A stretch of 64,000 bases of DNA, from contig NZ_PZJW01000012.1 in assembly GCF_003206615.1 (NCBI RefSeq), positions 124,001-188,000 of the forward strand. The letters run 5' to 3'. Source of the DNA: Salinicola acroporae. GTDB lineage: Bacteria > Pseudomonadota > Gammaproteobacteria > Pseudomonadales > Halomonadaceae. A program made the translations under genes and the position numbers. Shown here piece after piece: positions 53,615 to 63,294 of this stretch (the first letter of the stretch is position 1; each line of letters opens with the position of its first letter). The notes under the pieces are model-generated. The model did no database searches. It was not told where the DNA came from and was given only the letters and a program-made list of their open reading frames with translations.

Positions 53615-54094
53615 ATGTCCCTCAAACGGTTCGCCACGGATGGTCGCCTCGTCGTGCCATGCGCACTGGCGATCATCACCCTGATCTATCTCGTCGATGC
53701 GCTGCAGCTGGGGCCGCCGATGAGAAACGGCAACATGACGCCGTCGTTCTTCCCCATCGTCATTTCGGTCGTGACACTGGCAGCGCTCGCCGTCGCCATC
53801 GCGCAGGCGTATCGATCCCTGTGCCGGCCATCCGAGTCCGAGGAGGCCGAGCCCCAGGGCGTCTCCTCCAAGGCAATCGTCGTGGCGCTGATCACGGCGG
53901 CTTACCTGTTCGCCTTCGATCTCATCGGCTACGTGATCAGCACGCTGGCCTACGTCTTCCTGATGACCCTCGTCTTCGGCGGTCGCCAGGGGCTGATCGC
54001 GAAGCTCGTCGGCACCGTCATCATCACGGCATTGGGATTCGCGCTGTTCGAGCTGGTCTTCAACGTCCGTCTACCCACGTTGTGGAGTCAATAA
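53615..54094 (+). CDS. Tripartite tricarboxylate transporter small membrane subunit (TctB)
   Basis: 159 aa with four membrane segments. The NMTPSFFPIVISVVTLAALAVAI segment near residue 38 is the usual TctB landmark. It partners with TctA, whose start lies 3 bases downstream. Confidence 0.92.
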   Translation: MSLKRFATDGRLVVPCALAIITLIYLVDALQLGPPMRNGNMTPSFFPIVISVVTLAALAVAIAQAYRSLCRPSESEEAEPQGVSSKAIVVALITAAYLFAFDLIGYVISTLAYVFLMTLVFGGRQGLIAKLVGTVIITALGFALFELVFNVRLPTLWSQ

Positions 54095-54097
54095 CGT

Positions 54098-55627
54098 ATG
54101 GATGTCCTCGGATCGATGTTGCATGGCTTCGCCATGCTGGCCCAGCCGGAAGTCCTGCTCTACATGGTCGGCGGATTTCTGATCGGCACCTTCTTCGGTG
54201 CCGTCCCCGGCCTCACCTCGCTGCTCGCCATCGCCCTGCTGCTGCCGCTGACCTATAGCCTCGATGTCACCGTCGCCCTGGTCGCCTGCGCCAGCATCTT
54301 CATGGCCGGCATGTGCAGCGGCAGCATCACCGCCACCACCATCAACATCCCCGGCGCGCCCTCTTCGATGATGACGGCCATCGAAGGGTATCCCATGCAG
54401 CAGCGCGGCGAGGGCGCCAAGGCCCTGGGCCACGCCGCCCTGGGGTCGATGATCGGCGGTTCGATCGGCGCCCTGCTGCTCATGGTGGTCGCACCGGTGG
54501 CGGCCGAGTTCGCGCTGCTGATTCGAACGCCGGGCAAGTTCGCGCTGATCGCCTTCGCGCTGATCGTTATCATCATTTCCCAGCGGGGTTCGATCACCAA
54601 GGGCATGATCGCCACCCTGTTCGGGGTGATGATCGCGACCATCGGCATCGATGTGATGCAGCCGGTGGCCCGATTCACCTTCGGCTCGGCGACCCTGGTT
54701 CAGGGTATCGACATCATGCCGCTGGTCATCGGCGCTTTCGCCATCAGCGAACTGCTGGTACAGGCGGACTCCCGCGGCAAGCACACCGTCGATCTCGACC
54801 AGGTGAAAGCGACCAAGGTGCGCCGACGCGACTTCATCCCGCCACTCTCGGAAGTGCGCGAGATCGGCTTGTTCCGCTACCTCAAGAGTGCCGCGATCGG
54901 TTATGCCGTGGGCACCTTGCCCGGCGCGGGCGGATCGATGGCGGCGTTCGTCTCCTACGCCGAAGCCATGCGCTCCTCCAAGCACCCCGAGCGCTACGGC
55001 AAGGGCAATCCCGAGGGTATCGCCGCGGCGGAGTGCGCCAACAACTCGATGTGCGGCGGCGCTTTCGTGCCCATGCTGACGTTCGGTATCCCCGGCGACC
55101 CCACTACCGCCATCGTGCTCGGCGTACTGGTGATCAACGGGCTCCAGCCGGGACCGGAGTTCATCGCCAACCAACTGGACCTGGTGGCACCGATGTTCGC
55201 CGCCCTGTTCGTCAGTGCGCTGATCCTGATCCCGCTGACCCTCTATCTGCTCGGCCCCTACTTCCTCAAGATCGTCTCGATTCGCCGCGATTTCCTCTAC
55301 TCCAGCATCGCGGTCGTGGCGCTGGTGGGCAGCTACGTCGCCACCTACTCGACCTTCCAGATGGGCCTCTCCCTGGTGTTCGGCGTACTGGCGTATTTCA
55401 TGCGCAAGCAGAAATACCCCACCGTCTGCCTGCTGCTCGGCTTCGTGCTCGGCCCGAGCCTGGAGGAGTACTGCCGTCGGGCGATGTCCATCAGCGACGG
55501 CAATCCAGCGATCTTCTTCACCAGCCCGGACAGCCTCTTTTTCCTGGTGCTGACCGCGGTGTTCTTCTATTTCATGGTGATCCGCAAACCCAAGGACCGC
55601 GGACTGGGAACGCCACCGGCGGGGTAA
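54098..55627 (+). CDS. Tripartite tricarboxylate transporter large permease (TctA)
   Basis: 509 aa with about 12 membrane segments. The signatures GTFFGAVPGLTSLLAIALLLPLTY near residue 30 and YAVGTLPGAGGSMAAFVSYAEA near 268 form the paired TctA loops, and GDPTTAIVLGVLVINGLQPGP near 332 follows. It translocates a carboxylate using the ion gradient. Last gene of the unit; convergent with the GH63-like gene, only 2 bases apart. Confidence 0.96.
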   Translation: MDVLGSMLHGFAMLAQPEVLLYMVGGFLIGTFFGAVPGLTSLLAIALLLPLTYSLDVTVALVACASIFMAGMCSGSITATTINIPGAPSSMMTAIEGYPMQQRGEGAKALGHAALGSMIGGSIGALLLMVVAPVAAEFALLIRTPGKFALIAFALIVIIISQRGSITKGMIATLFGVMIATIGIDVMQPVARFTFGSATLVQGIDIMPLVIGAFAISELLVQADSRGKHTVDLDQVKATKVRRRDFIPPLSEVREIGLFRYLKSAAIGYAVGTLPGAGGSMAAFVSYAEAMRSSKHPERYGKGNPEGIAAAECANNSMCGGAFVPMLTFGIPGDPTTAIVLGVLVINGLQPGPEFIANQLDLVAPMFAALFVSALILIPLTLYLLGPYFLKIVSIRRDFLYSSIAVVALVGSYVATYSTFQMGLSLVFGVLAYFMRKQKYPTVCLLLGFVLGPSLEEYCRRAMSISDGNPAIFFTSPDSLFFLVLTAVFFYFMVIRKPKDRGLGTPPAG

Positions 55628-55629
55628 GG

Positions 55630-57531
55630 CTATCTCGAGAGCGGGCCGGAGAGTGGCACCAGGCCATGATCCGGCCTCGCCACGCCAGAGCTCCAGGGTG
55701 TCACATCGACCGTCTGCGCGACCGCCAGCGCCGCCATCAATGCCCCCCAGGAATAGAAGGAATCGGTATCGGGCTGATCGGTGATGGCGCCGGTTTCGGG
55801 GTGAAAGTTCTCGCCACAGTTCCGCTCCCGCCAGCCATCCTGGAACAGTCGCCAGCTCTTGTCGGCGAGTTCGCGGGCCTGCGCGTGAAATCCGGCACGC
55901 AGCAAGCCACGCTGGGTCCAGAAGTTGAGTGTCGGCCAGACACGCCCGCGCCAGTAGACATTGTCCTGATAACTGGGGTCGTCTCGAGCCACCGAGGGCA
56001 GCCCCACGTCACCCCCGAACTTCTCCCACGGGAGCAGGTAGTTGTTGACCAGCGCGGTTGCCTGCTCCGAAGTGGCCGCCCCGGCGACGAGCGGATAGAA
56101 CGAAGTGGGCGCCAACTGGCGCACGAAGCTGCCATCCCGCAATCGATTGGCGAATACGCCACGCTCGGCATCCCACAGCTGGTCGCGGATGCGGGCCACG
56201 TGATCGGCATGACGTGCCCGCAGCCGGTTCGCCGTCGCCACCTCGCCGAGTCGATCCGCCATCGACACCAGCATCTCGTTATCCAGCGCCAGCAGACTGT
56301 TGGCACCGACATCGAATGCCTGCAGCAGGCCGGTGGCGGGATCGAACGGGGCATCGTCGTGGACCGGACTGTTGTCCATCGCCGACTCGTTCTTGGCGCC
56401 CAGCTTGGTACCCCGATAGAGCCCCCGCCCGACCCCCGGGGTGGTGCCATAAGCCACCAGCCCGGCACCCGCCAGTTCACGGTGACGCCACCACCAGTCG
56501 AAGTTGGCCAGCAGCCTGGGAAACGCCCAGCGGATCAAGGCTTCATCCCCACTGCGTTGATAGAGATTCCAGACGACGTAGCCAAGAATCGGGAGCTGGC
56601 TGCGGTCGACCCAGGCGTCGTTGCCGGTCACCAGGCAGGGAAAATTACCCGCCTCGGTCTGGAACGAGAAGATCGCGGCCAGATTGTCCTTGGCACCTTG
56701 AAGATCAATGTGTCCCCACAGCCAGGCGTTGAAGGCGACGTCATCGAGCCAGACGCCGAAGCCGCCGAACTTCCGTGCGCTCCAGAAACGGGTCAAGCCG
56801 GTGTAGGGCCGCCGATTGACGGCATCGTAGACATGGTTCCAGCGGATCACGTCATTGATCGCCTGCAGCGCCTGCAGCGCGCTGCCGGGCGGGTGCGTAT
56901 CGGCCAGCGCCCAGTCGTCCCGGGGCAGCTCGGGCGGTGCGATCTCGCCCTGTCGACAGACAATCCGCTGCCGGGGCGCCTCTTCCAGGTTGAACCGCAG
57001 TGCCGCGGTCGTGCCACTCTCGGCTCGGGAGCCGAGATAGAAATAACCTCTGTCGAGGAACTCCTGGCGCAGCGCGTCCAGGTCGTCGTGAAAGGTCGCG
57101 AGCAGAGGCGCGTGGGCTGCCCTGACCCGCAGCGAGCGATCACGCGGCGCGTCGGCCACGCCATTCCGGAGCTCGCCACTCGCCTCGTCGAAATGCCAGC
57201 AACCGCCGCCATGGACGACCAGCGCGACCCAGAAGCGCAGTCCCCACTCACCGGTCTCGCGAGTCTGCCACTCGATCTCGATACCATCGACATCGAAGCC
57301 AAATCGCCAGTCGAGTACCGTACCGTGGAACTCACTCCGCAGGCGCGCTTCCCGGCCATCCAGCGAGCGCATGCCGAGTCGCGTCTGCGAGGGATCGAGC
57401 AGCGAAACCGCGTTCGCGCTGGCGGCGTAGAGCATCGGTGTCAAGCGAACGTCCAGTTCCGGATGGACGATTTCCGCCGGACGATCCGGGTTCCAGGTCC
57501 CCCAGCCGAGATGTCGCCGCCTCTCGCTCAT
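55630..57531 (-). CDS. GH63-like glycoside hydrolase (mannosyl-/glucosylglycerate hydrolase type)
   Basis: 633 aa cytosolic (alpha/alpha)6-barrel enzyme. No signal peptide is seen. Motifs typical of the MGH1/GH63 group are WLDDVAFNAWLWGHIDL near residue 265, ESAMDNSPVHDD near 380 with a probable catalytic acid, YWRGRVWPTLNFW near 530 and the ENFHPETG general-base motif near 572. Relatives split glucosylglycerate or mannosylglycerate, compatible solutes. It starts inside the ABC ATPase gene (ATGA overlap), so the importer probably supplies its substrate. Confidence 0.85.
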   Translation of the reverse strand: MSERRRHLGWGTWNPDRPAEIVHPELDVRLTPMLYAASANAVSLLDPSQTRLGMRSLDGREARLRSEFHGTVLDWRFGFDVDGIEIEWQTRETGEWGLRFWVALVVHGGGCWHFDEASGELRNGVADAPRDRSLRVRAAHAPLLATFHDDLDALRQEFLDRGYFYLGSRAESGTTAALRFNLEEAPRQRIVCRQGEIAPPELPRDDWALADTHPPGSALQALQAINDVIRWNHVYDAVNRRPYTGLTRFWSARKFGGFGVWLDDVAFNAWLWGHIDLQGAKDNLAAIFSFQTEAGNFPCLVTGNDAWVDRSQLPILGYVVWNLYQRSGDEALIRWAFPRLLANFDWWWRHRELAGAGLVAYGTTPGVGRGLYRGTKLGAKNESAMDNSPVHDDAPFDPATGLLQAFDVGANSLLALDNEMLVSMADRLGEVATANRLRARHADHVARIRDQLWDAERGVFANRLRDGSFVRQLAPTSFYPLVAGAATSEQATALVNNYLLPWEKFGGDVGLPSVARDDPSYQDNVYWRGRVWPTLNFWTQRGLLRAGFHAQARELADKSWRLFQDGWRERNCGENFHPETGAITDQPDTDSFYSWGALMAALAVAQTVDVTPWSSGVARPDHGLVPLSGPLSR

Positions 57532-58583
57532 GCTTCGACCGGAATGGTATCCGCCACGCGCCATGTCAGCCGCACTCGCTGACCTGGTTGTAGCTCGGCC
57601 GTGGCGCGATTCTGGGCAAAGACACGCAGATGAATGTCACCCCGGCGCAGCAGATAACTCAGGCTGTTACCGGCGAAGATGATCTCCTGAAGCTCCGCCT
57701 CGAGGTGGTTGTGGTCGGCACGAAGGGGCTCCCCCTTCTCGGCGATCGCCATTTTCTCCGGGCGTACCGCACAAGTGGCTTTCCCGACGCCGGCCAAGGG
57801 TGCGGTAGCGCGCAGCCTCGTGCCGTCGGAGAGCGCCAGTTCGCCCTCCTCGACATGACCTTCGAACAGGTTGGCATCGCCCAGGAAAGTCGCGGCGAAG
57901 GCTGTCGCCGGACGCTCGTAGAGTTCTCGCGGCGGCCCTTCCTGAAGCAGTTTGCCATCCTTGAGCACCCCGACCTTGTCGCTCAGCGTCAAGGCCTCCT
58001 CCTGATCGTGAGTCACGAAGATCGTGGTGATGCCCACTTCGCGCTGAATACGCTTCAGCTCAACCTGCATGCCGAGGCGCAGTGCCTTGTCGAGCGCACT
58101 GAGCGGTTCATCGAGCAGCAACACCCGAGGACGGAAGACGATGGCGCGCGCCAGGGCCACACGCTGGCGCTGGCCGCCGGAGAGCTGGTGTGGTTTTCGC
58201 TCGTCGTAGCCGGAAAGCCTGACCAGTTCCAGCGCCTCGCCGACTCGCGCCTTGATCTCGTGCCTCGGCGTGCTGCGCACCATCAGCCCGAAGGCAACGT
58301 TGTCGAACACGCTCATGTTGGGGAACAGCGCGTAGTTCTGGAACATCATGCCGATATTGCGCTTCTCCACCGGCAGCGACTCGACCGCTTCACCACCGAT
58401 CAGAATTTCGCCACTGTCCGGAAAGCTGAAGCCAGCGATCTGGCGTAGCAGGGTCGTCTTGCCGCTGCCGGAGGGCCCGAGCAGGGCATAGAAGCCGCCG
58501 TCGGCGAATTCGATCGAGACGTCGTCCAGTGCCCGGAACTCGCCGAAGGACTTGTTGACATGGGATACGGTGACGGATGCCAT
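57528..58583 (-). CDS. ABC transporter ATP-binding protein, PotA type
   Basis: 351 aa ATPase. Walker A GPSGSGKTT is near residue 36, the signature LSGGQRQRVALARA near 134, Walker B VLLLDEPLSALD near 155, and a TOBE domain ends the protein. Closest in type to spermidine/putrescine and iron(III) importers rather than MalK. It overlaps both neighbours as ATGA. Confidence 0.94.
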   Translation of the reverse strand: MASVTVSHVNKSFGEFRALDDVSIEFADGGFYALLGPSGSGKTTLLRQIAGFSFPDSGEILIGGEAVESLPVEKRNIGMMFQNYALFPNMSVFDNVAFGLMVRSTPRHEIKARVGEALELVRLSGYDERKPHQLSGGQRQRVALARAIVFRPRVLLLDEPLSALDKALRLGMQVELKRIQREVGITTIFVTHDQEEALTLSDKVGVLKDGKLLQEGPPRELYERPATAFAATFLGDANLFEGHVEEGELALSDGTRLRATAPLAGVGKATCAVRPEKMAIAEKGEPLRADHNHLEAELQEIIFAGNSLSYLLRRGDIHLRVFAQNRATAELQPGQRVRLTWRVADTIPVEA

Positions 58584-59368
58584 CAGCGATCGCCTCCAAA
58601 ACGGTAAAAGCGGGACACGATCACCAGCAGGGTGATGGAGAAGGCGATCACGAGCGTGGAGATCGCGTTGATCTCCGGCGTGAACCCTTTCTTGATCGCG
58701 GTATAGATCTCTACCGGTAGCGTGCTGACACCCGGCACCGACAGAAAGTAGGAGATCACGAACTGATCGAACGACACCGCAAACGCGAACAGGGCTCCCG
58801 CGATGAATCCCGGTGCCAGATACGGCAACGTGACGTGGCGGATGACCTGCCACGGACTCGCCCCCAGTGAGCGAGCGGCCGCCTCCAGGTCGGGGTCGAA
58901 CCCCTTGATGCGTGCCGAGACGACGATGATCACGTAAGGCAACGCCAACGCCACATGCCCCAGGATCATGGCGTGCAGGCCTCGACCAATGCCGCTCCAG
59001 AAAAAGAACAGCAACATCGCGGTACCGGTGATCAACCACGGAATCGCGATCGGCGGAAACAGCGCAGCCTGCAGCACCTTCTTGAAGCGAAACTCATAGC
59101 GGAAGAAGGCGATCGACGCCGCCGTTCCCAGCACGCTGGCGATCACCGTGGTCACCATCGCCACCAGGATGCTGTTGCGCGTGGACTCCAGCAGTCGAGT
59201 GTTGTGGGCCAGCTTGACATACCAGTCGAAGGTCCAATCGATGGGGAGCATGTAGAACTGCGACGAATTGAAGGACATCGCGGCCATCACCAGGATCGGC
59301 AGGTAGAGAAACGCCAGCACCAGGCCGAGATAGATCCGCGCCAGCATATTGGTCGGCCGGGCTTTCAT
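58583..59368 (-). CDS. ABC transporter permease, PotC type
   Basis: 261 aa inner-membrane subunit with six hydrophobic segments and the EAA loop EAAARSLGASPWQVIRHVTLPYLAPG near residue 165. GAGGAGG precedes the ATG. Overlaps the partner permease by 4 bases. Confidence 0.94.
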   Translation of the reverse strand: MKARPTNMLARIYLGLVLAFLYLPILVMAAMSFNSSQFYMLPIDWTFDWYVKLAHNTRLLESTRNSILVAMVTTVIASVLGTAASIAFFRYEFRFKKVLQAALFPPIAIPWLITGTAMLLFFFWSGIGRGLHAMILGHVALALPYVIIVVSARIKGFDPDLEAAARSLGASPWQVIRHVTLPYLAPGFIAGALFAFAVSFDQFVISYFLSVPGVSTLPVEIYTAIKKGFTPEINAISTLVIAFSITLLVIVSRFYRFGGDR

Positions 59369-60252
59369 GATGCCCTCCTCAGGATCGGCTGAAAGATGGC
59401 AAAGATGATCAGCACGCAGGCCAGCAGGATGAACGACAGCGCCGCCCCCAACGGCCAGTTGAAGACCGAGGTGAACTGATCCTCGATCACCGTGCCCAGA
59501 AAGGTACCCTCGCGACCTCCGAGGATCCGTGGCTCCATGAAGGAACCGATCACCGGTACGAAAATCAGCACGGCGCCGGCGACGATTCCAGGCATGGAGA
59601 GCGGCAGGATGATGCGTCGTAGCACGGTCAGACGACCCGCGCCCATCGAGCGTGCGGCATCGATCAGATCGTCATCGATGGTCGACAGCGAGATGTAGCA
59701 GGTAAGAATCATGTAGGGCAGATAGGAGTGGACCAACCCGATCACCACCGCCTCGTAGGTGAACATCAGATTGAGCGAGCCGAAACCCGGAATCAGCCAG
59801 TCCAGCAGGCGTTCCAGCATACCGTTGCCGCGCAGCACCATGGTCCACGAGAAGACGCGGATCAGCGCGTTGCTCCAGAACGGGATGATCACCATCAGGA
59901 ACAGGGCCTCGCGCCAGCGCCCCTTGATGGTCTTGGCCAGTACATAGGCGCAGGGAAAACCGATCAGAAAACACCACAACGCCACCTCGAAGCCGAGCCT
60001 CAGCGAGCGCAGCATCAGCGTGCGATAGAAATCTTCCTGGAAGAACGCCGCATAATTGGACAGCGTGACCTGCCAGTCGCGCCCCGGTAGCGGCACGTCG
60101 CTCAGGAAGCTGAAGTAGAGCATCGCTGCCAGCGGCAGGAGGATGGTGACGATCAGCCACAGATAGGCCGGCCCCGTCAGCCCCACAATGCTCTTGGCAT
60201 TGGAGGGCTGTCGGCGGCGTGTCGGCGAACGCTCGGTGTCGGAAACAGCCAT
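59365..60252 (-). CDS. ABC transporter permease, PotB type
   Basis: 295 aa inner-membrane subunit with a 30-residue hydrophilic start and six hydrophobic segments. The EAA loop is DAARSMGAGRLTVLRRIILPLSMPG near 195. It follows the binding-protein gene by 9 bases. Confidence 0.94.
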   Translation of the reverse strand: MAVSDTERSPTRRRQPSNAKSIVGLTGPAYLWLIVTILLPLAAMLYFSFLSDVPLPGRDWQVTLSNYAAFFQEDFYRTLMLRSLRLGFEVALWCFLIGFPCAYVLAKTIKGRWREALFLMVIIPFWSNALIRVFSWTMVLRGNGMLERLLDWLIPGFGSLNLMFTYEAVVIGLVHSYLPYMILTCYISLSTIDDDLIDAARSMGAGRLTVLRRIILPLSMPGIVAGAVLIFVPVIGSFMEPRILGGREGTFLGTVIEDQFTSVFNWPLGAALSFILLACVLIIFAIFQPILRRAS

Positions 60253-60261
60253 CGCCCCGAA

Positions 60262-61323
60262 TTACTCCTGGTAAAAGGTCTTGGTTTCCTGCCACACCTC
60301 GAGCATCTTCTCGCGCGTCGCGTCGCTCATCGGTCCCATGAAGGGAAGATTGTTGACCGTCTTGAGCTCCTCGATCAGCGTCTTGTTGAAGGCGCCGTCG
60401 GGTAGCTGGGCGACGGCCTGCTCATTGGCGGAGATGGGTGCCCCTACCTCGGTGTCCCACTGCACGTAGAATTCGGGATCGATCATCCAGTCGATGAACT
60501 GCTTGGCAGCCTCGGGATGAGGCGCATCCGTCGGCAGCGAGAGCCCGTCGAGCCAGGCGATGGCGCCCTCGCGGGGCACGATGAACTCGATGGGAAGACC
60601 GAAATTGTTCTTCGAGCGCGCCGCCGATCCACTCCAGTAGGTAGCCAGATCGAATTCACCGGAAGCCATGTACTGATTCCACTCGTTCTCGGAGTTCCAG
60701 AAAGTCCGAATCTGCGGTTTGAGCGCGTGGAGACGCTCACGAATGAGGTCGTAGTCGCTGGGATCATTGATGTCCTGACCGGTCGCCAGCGCGGCGAACT
60801 GGCAGGATTCGACTGCGTCGTCACGCCAGCCCAGGCGTCCTGCATGCGCCGGGTTCCACAACTCCATGATGGAATTCGGCTTGGCGTCGAAAGCGCCGGT
60901 ATTGATGGCAAACGACGTCACGCCCCAAAGCCAGGCGACGCCGAACAGCTTGCCGTCGTACAGGAGGTTGGAGTTCCGGGCGAGCCGTGGCTGCAGACCG
61001 TCGCTGTGCGGGTAGTCGGCCAGATCGAGGGGCTGGATCAACCCCTCCTTCGCCGCCTGCTGGGTGTAGGCGGAATTGACCAGAACCACGTCGTAGGTGC
61101 CGGGATTGGTGCGCAGCTTGGTCAGCATCTCCTGCTCGGAGTTGAAGTACTCGTGCTCGACGGTGTTGCCGGTGGCCTTCTCGAACTGTTCGAGCGACCA
61201 ATCCTCGTCGGTGCCATACCCCTGCCAGTTGAGCACGCGGATCGTATCCGCTTGGGCCAGGCCCGTGGCCGTGGCGAGACCCGCGACGAGCGCGATGGAA
61301 CGAATGCAGCCATACCCTTTCAT
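60262..61323 (-). CDS. ABC transporter substrate-binding protein, PotD/PotF type
   Basis: 353 aa periplasmic protein with a signal peptide ending near LAQA (residue 25). The mature start DTIRVLNWQGYGTDEDWSLEQFEKATGNTVEHEYFNSEQEMLTKL is typical of the polyamine-binding group, but polyamine ligand residues are not obviously conserved and the operon context points to a glycoside or other solute. First gene of the operon, divergent from the GntR regulator. Confidence 0.92.
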   Translation of the reverse strand: MKGYGCIRSIALVAGLATATGLAQADTIRVLNWQGYGTDEDWSLEQFEKATGNTVEHEYFNSEQEMLTKLRTNPGTYDVVLVNSAYTQQAAKEGLIQPLDLADYPHSDGLQPRLARNSNLLYDGKLFGVAWLWGVTSFAINTGAFDAKPNSIMELWNPAHAGRLGWRDDAVESCQFAALATGQDINDPSDYDLIRERLHALKPQIRTFWNSENEWNQYMASGEFDLATYWSGSAARSKNNFGLPIEFIVPREGAIAWLDGLSLPTDAPHPEAAKQFIDWMIDPEFYVQWDTEVGAPISANEQAVAQLPDGAFNKTLIEELKTVNNLPFMGPMSDATREKMLEVWQETKTFYQE

Positions 61324-61555
61324 GGTGTTGCCCCTTGTTTATCGGATTGTTATTTCGGCTACCGCCAACGTCGTTGCACCCGTTTCCCCCGCTCACCGAG
61401 CGCCGTCTCCAGGCGCCTTCTGAAGGCGCCTTGACGTGATTTCCCACACCATCGCGGCCGGCTGAAAGCGTGCTTCATTGCACTCGCTGCGGCGCATTGT
61501 CGTCGCTGACGCAAAGTGCTTGATCGACGTTCCGCTTCACTGTACAAGACTAAAC
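61324..61555. promoter_or_regulatory. Divergent promoter region, with palindrome
   Basis: 232 bases without a gene between the importer operon and its regulator. A palindrome AGGCGCCTT-N3-AAGGCGCCT lies at 61411-61431 and a TGTACAAGAC stretch lies about 15 bases before the regulator start. Either may be a binding site; no assignment is firm. Confidence 0.4.
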
Positions 61556-62263
61556 ATGCACAAACCTGTTCGATTTGACAAGAAGCAACGCGTCATCGAC
61601 GAGTTGACTCGAAGGATTCACAGCGGCCGATTGCGCCGCGGCAAGCGTCTGCCCGGCGAACATCAGTTGGCCGAGGAACTCGAGGTCAGCCGCGGCACCT
61701 TGCGCGAGGCCTTGCTGGAGCTCAAGCGGCAGTCCTACATCGCAACGCAGACCGGGGTGGGCTCCATCGTGACCTACGACGGCGTCGAGATAGACCCGCA
61801 ACGCGGCTGGGCACGGGCGCTGGCCGAAACCGGGGCCGACCTCCAGGTCGAGATGCTGAGATTGGCGACGATCGAAGAGGCCGACTTGCAGACCCGCTTT
61901 GGGGTCGAGCGCTTCATCGCCGTCGATCGCCGCCGCTTCACTCGCGGCGGGCTTTTCGTTTCGCTGGAACGCTCACGGATCCCTGCCCTGCCCGCGCTCG
62001 CAGACCTGCCCGCACGCGGCCTGGTCGATGATTCACTGACCGCGACGCTCAGGGCCGCCGGACTCGAGGTGGCGCGCGGCGAACAGAGCGTCGATATCGC
62101 CTATCTGGATGAAGAAAGCGCCAACCTGCTCACCCGAGACGTCGGCACGCCTGTGCTGCGGTCGACGCGAACGACGTTCAATCAGCAGGGTTCACTGGTC
62201 GAGCACGTGGTGAGCTTGCTCGATCCCGACCATTTTCGATTACATCTGCATTTTGGAACCTGA
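61556..62263 (+). CDS. GntR family (HutC/UTRA) transcriptional regulator
   Basis: 235 aa. The winged helix-turn-helix is at residues 10-72 (LPGEHQLAEELEVSRGTLREALLELKRQSYI), and the UTRA ligand-binding domain fills the rest, ending DEESANLLTRDVGTPVLRSTRTTFNQQGSLVEHVVSLLDPDHFRLHLHF. The ATG at 61556 begins the conserved part. Comparable in position to E. coli YegW next to YegU/YegV. Likely controls both divergent units. Confidence 0.92.
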   Translation: MHKPVRFDKKQRVIDELTRRIHSGRLRRGKRLPGEHQLAEELEVSRGTLREALLELKRQSYIATQTGVGSIVTYDGVEIDPQRGWARALAETGADLQVEMLRLATIEEADLQTRFGVERFIAVDRRRFTRGGLFVSLERSRIPALPALADLPARGLVDDSLTATLRAAGLEVARGEQSVDIAYLDEESANLLTRDVGTPVLRSTRTTFNQQGSLVEHVVSLLDPDHFRLHLHFGT

Positions 62264-62265
62264 TC

Positions 62266-63294
62266 ATGTTCGATGCCGCCGATCACGAGTCTCCGCTGCG
62301 TCAACGGGCACTCGGTGCCTTCTACGGGCTCGCACTGGGAGACGCCTTGGGCATGCCGACTCAGTCACTGAGCCGACAGCAGATCGTGGCGACCTTCGGC
62401 GAGATCACCACGTTGGTCGATGCTCGCGCGGACCAACCGATCGCGCCCGGCATGCCGGCGGGCAGCATCACGGACGACACCGAACAGGCCATGCTGGTCG
62501 CGGACCTGCTCATCGACGGTCGCGGCTCGATAGATCCCCTGACCTTCGCCGAGCGGCTGATCGCCTGGGAAGATGACATGCGCGCCCGCGGTTCGCGGGA
62601 CCTGCTGGGACCGTCGACCCAACGGGCGGTGGCGCGCATCACCCAAGGCATTCCGCCCGAGGAGGCCGGCCGCCTGGGCGCCACCAATGGTGCGGCGATG
62701 CGCGTCACACCGGTCGGCATCGCGTTCGATGTGGCGCACGCGGAACGCTTCATGGAGGCCGTCTACGCTGCCAGCAGCGTGACCCACAATACCGGCCTGG
62801 GCATGGCTGGGGCCGCCTCGGTGGCGGCGACCATCTCCGCGGGTCTCAATGGCGCGGCGCTGACGCAGGCGCTCGATATCGGCGTCGAATTCGCCGAGCG
62901 CGGCGAGAGGCTCGGTTACTGGTTCGCTGGTGCACGCCTCGCGCCGCGCATCCGTTGGGCACGCTCACAAATGGTCGGCATCAGCGACGCCAACGCCATC
63001 ACCCTCCTCAACGACCTGGTCGGCACTTCGGTGCTGGCGCAGGAATCGATCGTGGCCGCCTTTGCCCTGGCCGAGCTGGCGGGCGACGCGCCGCAGCGCG
63101 CGCTTTGCCTGGCAGCCAGCCTGGGCGGCGACACGGATACCATTGCCGCCATCCTCGGCGCGATGCTGGGCGCATGCGCGGGATTGGACGCCTTGCCGAG
63201 TGAATTGATCGACCGGGTCAAACGTTGCAACCGCCTGGATCTCGAGCCTCGGGTCGAGGCGCTGCTGGCGCTACGCGGAAGCACCTCCTCGTGA
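62266..63294 (+). CDS. ADP-ribosylglycohydrolase family protein (YegU-like)
   Basis: 342 aa all-helical, metal-dependent hydrolase of the DraG/ARH family. The magnesium-binding motifs are complete: GLALGDALGMP near residue 22, TDDTEQAML near 68, GATNGAAMRVTP near 142 and GGDTDTIAAILGAMLGA near 287. Family members remove ADP-ribose from proteins or nucleosides or act on other N-/O-glycosides. Here it is placed in a sugar-uptake setting with a PfkB kinase. Begins 2 bases after the regulator stop. Confidence 0.92.
   Translation: MFDAADHESPLRQRALGAFYGLALGDALGMPTQSLSRQQIVATFGEITTLVDARADQPIAPGMPAGSITDDTEQAMLVADLLIDGRGSIDPLTFAERLIAWEDDMRARGSRDLLGPSTQRAVARITQGIPPEEAGRLGATNGAAMRVTPVGIAFDVAHAERFMEAVYAASSVTHNTGLGMAGAASVAATISAGLNGAALTQALDIGVEFAERGERLGYWFAGARLAPRIRWARSQMVGISDANAITLLNDLVGTSVLAQESIVAAFALAELAGDAPQRALCLAASLGGDTDTIAAILGAMLGACAGLDALPSELIDRVKRCNRLDLEPRVEALLALRGSTSS

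Noticed and set aside
54313-57582. 1089-codon open frame on the plus strand across tctA and the GH63-like gene
   Set aside because: Its translation is low-complexity Arg/Gly/His-rich without motifs, and it overlaps two clear genes. It is a GC-skew shadow.
60262-61323. Calling the Pot-type importer a polyamine transporter
   Set aside because: Coupling to a glycoside hydrolase and lack of any polyamine enzyme make this uncertain; only the family type is stated.
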